DNA of 14,827 nt from Spongospora subterranea (lineage: Eukaryota; Endomyxa; Phytomyxea; Plasmodiophorida; Plasmodiophoridae): NCBI GenBank assembly GCA_900404475.1, contig OUQQ01000515.1, positions 1-14,827 on the forward strand. The letters run 5' to 3'. The notes under the pieces are model-generated. The model had not been told where the DNA came from. It did not search any database and was given only the letters and a program-made list of their open reading frames with translations. Below, piece by piece: positions 7,207 to 14,827 of this stretch. The translations under genes and the position numbers were made by a program. Each line of letters opens with the position of its first letter. Position 1 is the stretch's first letter.

Positions 7207-10200
7207 TTATATGATATTTTCAGATTTTCTCCTCGGTATCAGAAAATTGTTGACAGCGGGAACAAGCAACTCTCTCTCGTGCTCTGACGAATCCGCCCGC
7301 CTATACCGATCCTTGGAGATATTCTCCATGCTTGGTGGTTTATATCTCTCCAGGAATAGCGACGATATGACCACAGATAATGAGGACGCCGCCATGGCTA
7401 ATCCAGCTAGGGCAGGGGGGAGAGCCTCGTGAATCAGAGGGTAAAACAGGCCAGCCGCTGCCGGAATCGCCACGATATTATAGATCAGAGCCCAAATCAG
7501 ATTCCACCGTATACGCCGAAGAGCAACCTGAAAGGTGGGGGGTGGTGGTATGAGATGGCGATTGCCAACGAATACACTGGGGGAAAATACCTGAGACAGG
7601 TCTAATGCCGTTGCCACCTCGGTCAGCTTGTTGCTGAGCAAGACGATATCGGCTGATGCAACCGCTATGTCTGCGCCAGCCCCTAGCGCCACACCGACAT
7701 CGCTCCGGGCCAATGCTGGACTGTCATTGATGCCATCCCCGACGAACACCACGACATGCCCTTCGCTCTAGACCAATCACACGACACAGCTATCAGCCCC
7801 TAGGCCAAAACGGACAACGCCACACGAATCCAAACAGATTACCTGCAAGCGGGCCACGAGTTCCTGTTTACCAGCAGGGCGAACCTCAGACGCAACACGG
7901 CGGCGACTTATCCCGACCATATCGGCAATGGTCCTGGCGGTCTCATCGTTATCGCCTGTCACTATCCACACCTCCAATCCTATCAGATCACGCGTCCTTA
8001 GGCGTCCACCCAATCCCAAATCATGGATCACTCCACCGCTAACCTCTGCTCTCTAAATACGACACCACCGATTCGGCTTCCGGTTTGCAGGCATCGGCCA
8101 CGACAATCACAGCGACAAGGCGCCGATCGAATGCAACCAATACGGAAGTGTGTCCGAATGCCGACGCCGACTCGACATGATCGTGGGCCCATTGATCGAC
8201 AATACTCCCATGATCGGTCAGCCATGAATTATTCCCGATCAGAACCTAAACGCCAATAAAGCTCGTCGGCAATCACATTTTCTGACGACACCACCAATTT
8301 CTTCACCTGCATTCCATTGATTTCGGCAGATATACCAGCTCCCGTTTTGGCCTCAAACGCCTCGGGCATATCAAACTGTTCCACTCCGGCCAAATCGCTT
8401 TTACACTTACTCAACGCGAACGAATACAGGCATCGTCCTGATTATTATATCGTTAGTCAGCATCGTGAACCCCAAATACATCATTAATCGCCCCATCTCT
8501 ACCTATCAAGTGCTCGCTTTGCATCTCGGAACTGCCGACCAAGGTCCAGAACGAATCCTCATCGATATCCTCAACAATATGGGCCCCGATCACCTGTGTT
8601 CCGAAATGAATCATCTCGATGAACAACATGCTATGGAATATTACTTGAGGAGCACCAATGGTCAATGTCCCGGTTTTATCGAACAGAACGATCGATGCTT
8701 TTCCTGCCGTCTCCAACGCTCGACCTCCTTTGATCAGGATTCCCAATCTGGCGGCGACGCCGGTCGCCACCATCACCGCCGTTGGCGTCGCCAGACCCAG
8801 CGCGCAAGGACAGCTGATGACGATCACCGATACGGCGAACATGAACGCAAATAGGAAATCATCAACGCCTTTTGCAAATCATAGTTAGACAATTAGAGCG
8901 GGAAACCGTCGGGAATACCATGAGGGATCTTAGCAGATTGAGGAACGATGTTCAGTTTCAATAGCGAGTACCAGACGATAAATGTGACCAACGACACGAA
9001 CAAGACCGACGGCACAAACACAGACGCCAGCTTATCGGCCTGGGCCTGAATTGGGGCTTTCGACGTCTGCGCTTCCTCAACCAACGATATAATTGACGAC
9101 AGAACCTGACCTCACTCACTCACTAATCAACGAACAGAAAAAAAAACGGAAACAAAAAAAGGACAATCAAAAAATGACAACGCTGTGGCCTAGAGAATGT
9201 CAAGGGCCATTACCGTATCTGATCCAGTTGCGGTCGTTTCCACAATCAGCTGATCGTCCAAGTTGACGGTTGCCCCAATGATATAATCCCCAGACACTTT
9301 CACGATCGATTGCGACTCGCCTGTTACAAGTGATTCATTTACAGTGCTCAGACCGTGTTTCACTATCCCGTCCGCTGGAAATTTTTCCTGAATCGTGGAT
9401 GACAATCAGCGACAAACGAAAACCATCCGACGTCGATTATTATTACCCCTCGCAATACCAACACTAATTCGCCAATCTCCACGAGATTCGCGTCCACTTC
9501 CTCAGAGGTCATCACCTTTCCTGTATCGCTCAATGTGATGACGCGCGCCACCTTGGGCGCCAACCCCATCAGCTTTAAAAGCGCCGTCGACGTCTTGGCC
9601 TTGGCCAACAGCTCCAGGTACTTCCCCAGTAGAACGAACGTGATCAGGTAGGCGGACGTTTCGAAGAACGTCGGCAGTTCCTGAGAGCGACATAAAGCGT
9701 CATCGACATGTGCAACAAAGTGGCAAAAAACACGATGGGGATGAACCTGGCCAAGTGGTTCAGAATAAACCATGAAGATCAAGGAGGCCATGGAATATGA
9801 ATATGCAGCGGTGGTGCCCAACACAACGAGCACGTCCATATTGGCCGCCCCAGCCCGAATGGCGTTCATCCCACCGATATAGAACCCGGATCCGACGTAG
9901 AACTGAACGGGGGTCACGAACACCGCCAGGAGAATCGTCCGGTACGAGCAATCGTGAACCAGCTTGATCTCGGATAGGGAATCGGTCATACAGATGAAGA
10001 ATACGGGGATCGTCAACGATAATGAGATCCAGAACCGCGACAACCATCGATCTGATCGCATTACTTGTGTCAATTTCCCCGATTCGATGTCGTCCGAGCA
10101 GCAATCTGACCTGATTCCGCCTCCTGGCGCGCCTCCATGTGCGCCTTCCGGTGATGGTGATCGCTGAACTGTTTGGTGATCTCGGCTGAGTACCCATGCT

Positions 10201-10754
10201 GTTGGAGCTACACCGGAACACACAATCACCAAATTGCCAACACCGCCGGTCGTTTTGTCGACCCCGACCTGCTCCAATATGGTTCGCGCTTTACACAGCG
10301 TTGGGCTATAATCGATACGAACTTGGTGCCCATCAAGGGCGACAACTTCCTCGACGCCGTCCATCGACAACAGGAAATCAACCGCTTTCTGATCGGGAAT
10401 GGTCAGCAGGACACGGCCCGATGATCGTTTCGATCCGGTTGACGATATGGCCGCTCCGAACCCGATCTCCTCAACGGCGCTACACAGCGTGCTGTTGTCC
10501 ATACACTGATGGGAATAAACCTGAACCGACGGGGTTTAGCGAATGGCGCCATGGCGCGGTTATGCGCCGGCTGATACTTTAGCTGTGTTTGTGGATAGAT
10601 TGACGTAGGCATTAGAGACGCCAGGAACGGCCGTTAGAGCACGCTCAACGGTTCCTGAACAGACCGAACAGGTCATCCCGTCAATATCCAGGGTTGTGCA
10701 GATCATCGCTCCTGGCTCTATCACATCTAGCGCCACGCTCATGGCACCGTCCAT
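7207..10754 (-). CDS. CCC2: Cu(+)-exporting P1B-type ATPase (CCC2/ATP7-like)
   Basis: It pumps Cu(+) from the cytosol into the Golgi or out of the cell using ATP. In plus coordinates the 14 exons are 10578-10754, 10269-10520, 10111-10207, 9747-10063, 9447-9680, 9214-9387, 8919-9105, 8645-8868, 8503-8593, 8307-8437, 8044-8245, 7843-7979, 7591-7767 and 7207-7527. The frames join exactly to 906 residues. The first HMA domain has GMTCSVC (26-32); a second HMA-like fold at about 80-150 lacks CxxC. Then come TGES (381-384), CPC in the membrane (499-501), DKTGT with the phosphorylated Asp at 543, SEHL (580-583, normally SEHP), TGDN (703-706), GDGIND (751-756), YN (816-817) and MAASS (845-849). The start at 10754 is the only ATG upstream of the HMA domain that keeps this frame without entering the C-rich leader. 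The symbol is by family; ATP7-like naming is equally valid. Confidence 0.93.
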
Positions 10755-10817
10755 ACTGGTGGTGGATCGAAGGGATGACGATATTGGGTTTAGCGATCCA
10801 CCCTGGCACTTGGCGAA

Positions 10818-10905
10818 GGGGTGTGGGAGGAAGGGAAGAACGGGGGAATGACGACGATGGGTAAATGAGGGGGAGGGACTGGAAGGGAGGAGGGGGGGGA
10901 GGGGG
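10818..10905 (+). promoter_or_regulatory. G-rich tract upstream of the copper ATPase start
   Basis: The plus strand carries at least eight runs of three or more Gs within 88 bases, 64-151 bases upstream of the ATPase ATG. The ATPase sense strand is therefore a long C/T-rich tract. Runs are close enough for G-quadruplex formation. Pyrimidine-rich leaders are common near transcription starts in fungi, so it may simply mark the core promoter. Function is inference. Confidence 0.55.
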
Positions 10906-10934
10906 ATCCAGGACCAAACCACACCAACAAATAC

Positions 10935-10940
10935 CACGTG
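10935..10940. promoter_or_regulatory. CACGTG E-box-like palindrome
   Basis: A single CACGTG hexamer lies about 180 bases upstream of the ATPase ATG, in the space shared with the polymerase subunit gene. It is a common bHLH-factor site but also easily occurs by chance. Confidence 0.3.
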
Positions 10941-11046
10941 ATCGGGGGATTATTCTAGACGATCTCAGGACGATAGATAAAGGGACGGGCAGATGATGAT
11001 GATATTATTCGGCACACGACCTATGACCAACTGGCATACGCCTTAA

Positions 11047-11248
11047 CGACAGACAATGGGAATATCTGACGAACAGGATTGGAGGGGGGTCGTGTCTGGC
11101 AGGTCTTCATCATGAGGGGGAGGGGATTACACAATACCGACAGACAATGGGAATATCTGACGAACAGGATTGGAGGGGGGTCGTGTCTGGCAGGTCTTCA
11201 TCATGAGGGGGAGGGGATTACACAATACCGACAGACAATGGGAATATC
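11047..11248. repeat. 91-bp tandem repeat, about 2.2 copies
   Basis: Copies start at 11047, 11138 and 11229 (each with CGACAGACAATGGGAATATC). The first two appear identical over 91 bases, and the third ends after about 20 bases. Each unit contains a G-rich part (GGAGGGGGGTCG and GAGGGGGAGGGG). It sits in the divergent promoter between the ATPase and the polymerase subunit, so copy number could change spacing or binding-site number. The near-identity suggests a recent duplication. Confidence 0.9.
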
Positions 11249-11379
11249 GCTATATTGTTAGGGGATCGCCACACACACAACCGACACCGCCACACCACCC
11301 ACCGATCACCTTCGGCTCAACACGTTGGCGTTCTCTGGCGATATTATCGCCGCCAGTCAAACCATGAACGGTATACATG

Positions 11380-11387
11380 TATATATA
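11380..11387 (+). promoter_or_regulatory. Candidate TATA box for the polymerase delta subunit gene
   Basis: TATATATA lies 116 bases upstream of the ATG at 11503, inside ATGTATATATACAG. Distance and orientation suit a TATA element for the plus-strand gene. A palindrome GTTCGAAC at 11454-11461, followed by a second TTCGAAC, lies between it and the start codon. Neither site is proven. Confidence 0.4.
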
Positions 11388-11502
11388 CAGTACGTGAATA
11401 CCGGGCACATGGCGCTACGGGCGCATTGGGGGTAGGGGGCGTAAACGTCGTCTGTTCGAACGTTTTCGAACACCCGACACGATCTGTCGATCATCATCAC
11501 AG

Positions 11503-12732
11503 ATGGACCAATGTATATCGATTATCGACGATCATATATCGATCCAGTCGACCCCGATCACCCTATCAATGCTGCTTGATCTGGCCCCGTCTATATCGCT
11601 CGCATTGGCCGCCAGAGCGATGGCGCAATTCGCACTGGACCACCCATGTCTGTCTGTACTACTGTCTGTCTCATATCTATCCCCCGCTGATAGATTATCG
11701 TTGACGGTCGTCCCGTTGACCGTTCTCCCGTCGATCAAGGGCAGGATCCTATCGCAGTCCGTCTACAGTATCGAGAAGCCGATCGATGTCGCCGATCACG
11801 TCGACGACGACGACCCATCGTCGACCATAACGCCCACGACCGACCGTGATCATCGCCTATTGGCATATCGTCTTGCGGCCGAACCAGGTTCATCAGATAT
11901 CAGGAACCCAATGATCACATATCCTGGTGGACCGCCGCCAATACAGGTGTTAAACCCGATCCCAACTCGTCACGAATCGCCTGTCGCCATCAAACGGAAA
12001 ATTCCAACAACAAAAGAACCCGTTAAAAATGAGAAACCCAAGAAGATCGCTAAACCCGCCTCATCTGCTATATCGAATTTCTTCGCTAGAAAAGGGGATA
12101 ATCACGATCAGGAGTCGGACCCAGCGCCCGTGGTTAAAACGGAGAAGGTCAAAACGGAGAAGAAGGGCAAGGCGATTGCGAAGCCCAGATCAGCGTCAAG
12201 ATCCAAGCGCGTTGAGATCGAGGATGATGGCAGCGACGAGGAAGACGACGAGGAAGAGCGCCACGTTCGGGATCTGTTCGAGCAAGATCCCGAGCCGGGC
12301 GATCAGGTCATGGCGGATGCGGAGGATGAGGCCGAGCCACGCGACGATAGCGCTATGGGACGTGGCGCAACGCCAGAGCCGCCCGTTGTCCCGCCACGAG
12401 CATTATCGAAAGTGACGGTCAAGGAAACCTACAGGCAAGGCGCCTATCTAAGTGAGTTTCGGTTCCTGTTTCTGTTCTCTGTGAAATGCGTTTTTCGAAA
12501 TTGACGTTGACGTTTGTTCGGTGCAGTGACGAAAAGTGTGCAAAAGTCGGTCGAGCAGGAGGTCGCCGGGTCTGAAAATGTCCCGGCCGCGGCGCCGAAT
12601 TCCAAGAAGCAACCGCCAGCAGCGGCGGCGAAGGGCAAGCAAGTCAGACCCAAGAACGGGAAAGGAGACAAGAAATCATCCACACAGACGAAAATCGGAT
12701 CGTATTTCCAGTCAACCAATAAAGGATCGTAG
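11503..12732 (+). CDS. POLD3: DNA polymerase delta subunit 3 (POLD3/Cdc27/Pol32-like)
   Basis: This subunit links polymerase delta to PCNA during lagging-strand synthesis and repair. Exons 11503-12451 and 12527-12732 are joined by removing a 75-bp GTGAGT...GTGCAG intron, giving 384 residues. The N-terminal 95 residues match the winged-helix p50-binding domain in pattern, including the VYSIEK string (87-92), close to VYSIQK of the human protein. The middle is long, charged and disordered: Lys-rich stretches, then an acidic block (EDDGSDEEDDEEE). A conserved patch ETYRQGAYL-MTKSV spans the intron. The C-terminal PIP box QTKIGSYF is at 370-377, with seven residues after it. A second PIP-like string (AISNFF) is at 189-194. 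Length is close to fungal Pol32 and shorter than the human 466. Its identity rests on these motifs; low-complexity content weakens any similarity elsewhere. Confidence 0.82.
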
Positions 12733-13288
12733 TTATGGAATTGTTCATCCTCATTCAGTTCTCCGTTTGTTGTTTGTTTTTTGCTTTTTTAACGCCGTCG
12801 CCCTGTGGATATTTAGTCTATGTTTGGCGGATCGGCGACCGAGCGAGGAATTGCAGGAGAGCGACTGGGGGAATTCCCCTAGGTGATCGTTGTTCGTGAT
12901 CGTGTCGGAGACAGGGACCAGCAATGATCGACCCAAGAACAAGAGCGATGAGCACTGTAGTGTGTCGAAGGGTGTTCCAGAATAACAACAATCACCCTTT
13001 CTTGTGTGTAATTGGGTTTCAGTTGTGGTGCTCTGAACCATTGACTAGTGGAGTGCCAATGTCATGTCCAATGTTGAAAGTACTCCCGGTATTCGGGAAA
13101 ACAATCCACACGAGGGGGTTGTGGCCATTGCCAAATTGAATACTCCGCCTTTCTTGAATGCGGTCTGATCTAATCGCTATCAGGTTTCGTGTGGTCATAT
13201 TGGTGATGTTACACTCGGATGGCGCTATCAGGTAACATGAACTGGCCAATTTCAAATAGGGACAACCCCGAATTTGCCCCTGCCTTAA
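12733..13288. other. Gene-free stretch after the polymerase subunit
   Basis: The first 60 bases are T-rich (TTTGTTGTTTGTTTTTTGC near 12768) and probably hold the 3' end of the upstream mRNA. AATAAA occurs only inside the final codons (12718-12723). The rest has no recognisable gene, though from about 13020 it grades into the retrotransposon remnant. Confidence 0.45.
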
Positions 13289-13923
13289 TTGAACAAAGAT
13301 GGTCGACTGTATCGTCATCTCTATACAGTAAATTACCACAAATCCACTCGAAAGGAGGCAATTGCAAACCACAAAAGAGACGAACTTCTTCCACGTGATC
13401 CGGATGTAGAAATATGGACTGATGGCAGTTATACCATCGGGGAAAAAGGGGGTTCTCCTGCCATTATTAGCTATAGAAACACCAAATGTGAAGCGGCAAA
13501 TCACACTGAGGAGAGGTCACAAATCAAACTGGGTCGCAAAATCACCTCGAGTTACGAGGTCGAGATATAATTGCATTACATGCTGGTCTAGAACTGGCCA
13601 TAGATAAGAAATTCAAAAACAGAACCATCCACATAATGACAGACTCGTTATCCTGGGTAAGTCAATTTCAATCACTACCTATCAAACCTCGAAGAGTATA
13701 TGCAGTTGTGGCAGACTCTGCTCGACTACTAGCGAAACTATCCCGTCGTAATCAGATACACATTCACTACGTTCCAAGTCATGTCCACCAAACAAGTGGC
13801 ACATCTGGCAATGACAACTCAAAAGCAATAGGACGAAGCAATGAAATTGGTAAACTATCGAAAAATGCGGCGAATATTGGGACCAAAATAGAGGTTATGG
13901 GGGTGAATACAGCTGTGGTCTAA
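13289..13923 (+). pseudogene. Non-LTR retrotransposon RNase H domain remnant
   Basis: This is an RNase HI domain of the kind found after reverse transcriptase in LINE elements, which removes RNA from RNA-DNA hybrids. The first half (to 13570) has EIWTDGSY with the catalytic Asp at 13421-13423 and SSYEVE with the Glu at 13556-13558. A stop follows. One base shift restores a run at about 13571-13650 (IALHAGLELAID, then IMTDSLSW with the third carboxylate at 13642-13644), continuing to YVPSHV and GNDNSKA at about 13770-13830. The usual GNExAD, which supplies the fourth carboxylate, is altered. The frameshift and lost residue mark it as dead. No reverse transcriptase is recognisable upstream. Confidence 0.72.
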
Positions 13924-14255
13924 TAGGTTCCTTCTGTGGATACCCAATGGTAATTGTAGCGGCCAGGAAGATGTAGGGAAACACCTGGGAGTACACAGGA
14001 TTATCCGACCAATAACAACCCGCCAACATTTGTATACCATACCTGAAGTATCAGATTGTTGGTTATGGCAATCCCTGATTACGATATACCACCAAACAAA
14101 TTCTATTTTGAAGTTCCAAAGACATGACAAAGCGAAGTTTGTCCTAATGGTCCCCATCCGTAATAGTATGACATGAGAAGTGACCTCATACACCTGTCGA
14201 TTTTCATGGGTTTATGTCGCCAATAGAGTGTTAGGGTCAAGCGCAAAGTAACTGA
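13924..14255. other. Gene-free stretch after the RNase H remnant
   Basis: Nothing supportable is visible. The plus frame from about 13925 reads for some 80 codons (WIPNGNCSGQED, then LWQSLITIYHQ) before a stop near 14176, so it may be the eroded tail of the same retrotransposon, but no motif confirms it. Confidence 0.35.
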
Positions 14256-14498
14256 AGACCGCAAGTATTTCGAACAGTTTTAGATCGGATCATATTTGCA
14301 GGTTCTAAGGCAATTGCATTCCCGTTAAATTTGGCTCAATTTCAACAATTCTGGCGTCGAACTGCCTCCTGTTCTACCGCGCTAGCTGATGAAGTTGGAT
14401 TTACGAGAGTTCGACAATATCTTAACATGTTCATCAAATCAGAAAACAGTGGTTACCGGGAAAAGACAGGTTTCAAAGTTGATGCAATGCAATGACGT
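14256..14498 (+). pseudogene. Unrecognised ORF fragment, possibly retrotransposon tail
   Basis: An open frame of 80 codons without a start near its beginning, ending in TGA at 14496-14498. It reads as credible soluble protein (FPLNLAQFQQFWRR, LADEVGFTRVRQYLN, GYREKTGFKVDAMQ). I recognise no family. Its position 330 bases after the RNase H remnant suggests the C-terminal part of the same element or a second insertion. Confidence 0.3.
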
Positions 14499-14728
14499 AC
14501 AGACCTTTGTCTGTAATGGTTGGAAAGGGAGCGATAGTCACCGGACAATCTGGCTGATTTTTGTTATTGGAATGAGTTCAATGACGCAAACCGTTTGCTA
14601 CATTTGATGCGGTGAAGCCCAATCATCACAGACGGTTTTCCTAACAATCCTCAAATAACCTAAAATAAACCAACGTTTTTGACTTCGGAAATAATCTATA
14701 TTTAAAAATTGAAAGGAAATCCGCCAAT

Positions 14729-14827
14729 CGTACGAGGTGAAACATGAAGTAACACGTACACCCGTACGAGGTCTGAAACATGAAGTAACACGTACACCCG
14801 TACGAGGTCTGAAACATGAAGTAACAC
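14729..14827. repeat. 36-bp tandem repeat array running off the window end
   Basis: Units start at 14729 (34 bp, lacking CT), 14763 (36 bp) and 14799 (29 bp, cut by the window edge). The unit begins CGTACGAGGT and ends ACGTACACC. One frame, open from 14713 to the edge, translates each full unit as the 12-residue repeat VRGLKHEVTRTP. It may be a satellite or the start of a repeat-containing exon. Confidence 0.9.

Noticed and set aside
10560..10937. Longer copper ATPase N-terminus starting at a GTG near 10937
   Set aside because: It begins at a non-ATG codon and translates the C-rich leader into Pro/Ser low complexity; ATG at 10754 gives a normal HMA start.
11079..11367. Two overlapping ORFs sharing EGGRVWQVFIMRG
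   Set aside because: They are products of the 91-bp tandem repeat, with no start context or domain.
12029..12886. Arg/Ser-rich plus-strand ORFs in other frames of the polymerase subunit
   Set aside because: Low-complexity shadows of the Lys/Glu-rich coding frame.
13019..13504. 161-codon minus-strand ORF
   Set aside because: It lies antisense to the RNase H remnant, whose plus-strand motifs are clear.
1..14827. CRISPR arrays, tRNA, rRNA or bacterial operon signals
   Set aside because: None seen. The spliced genes show that the window is eukaryotic, and the 36-bp and 91-bp repeats have no spacers.

Overview
This is a eukaryotic nuclear window with about 120 bp of sequence between some genes and many short introns. 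I place 22 likely introns of 47-108 bp, most of them GT-AG and several with CTAAC or CTGAC-like branch sites. Introns this small and dense, together with a cytochrome b5-fused front-end desaturase and a CCC2-type copper pump, fit an early-diverging fungus (chytrid, mucoromycote or zoopagomycote-like) or a close protist relative. No rRNA or tRNA marker is present, so the lineage stays an inference.

Layout from left to right. 1-332 is gene-free and carries a perfect 26-bp hairpin. 333-728 (minus) is a small unknown ORF with a coiled coil and a hydrophobic tail. About 742-4441 (plus) is a decayed Mutator-like (MULE) DNA transposon. It holds a frame-broken transposase with HNH zinc ligands, a DDE core, a SWIM finger and a degenerate zinc knuckle, followed by a Ulp1/SENP-type cysteine protease that reads as intact with one 52-bp intron. 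4442-5266 has no recognised gene.

5267-7087 (plus) is a front-end fatty acid desaturase. It assembles from eight exons into 478 residues with a cytochrome b5 domain and all three histidine boxes, but one splice donor appears mutated. Tail-to-tail with it, 7207-10754 (minus) is a Cu(+)-exporting P1B-type ATPase in 14 exons (906 residues) with every core motif except the proline of SEHP.

10755-11502 is a shared promoter region between the ATPase and the next gene, with a G-rich tract and a 91-bp tandem repeat. 11503-12732 (plus) is a POLD3/Cdc27/Pol32-like subunit of DNA polymerase delta, 384 residues in two exons, with a C-terminal PCNA-binding box. 13289-13923 is a non-LTR retrotransposon RNase H remnant. 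14256-14498 is an unrecognised ORF fragment. The window ends inside a 36-bp tandem repeat array.

The three host genes have unrelated jobs: lipid desaturation, copper transport into the secretory pathway, and DNA replication. The shared 3' and 5' intergenic spaces look like ordinary compact-genome packing. The mobile fragments flank this gene island on both sides.
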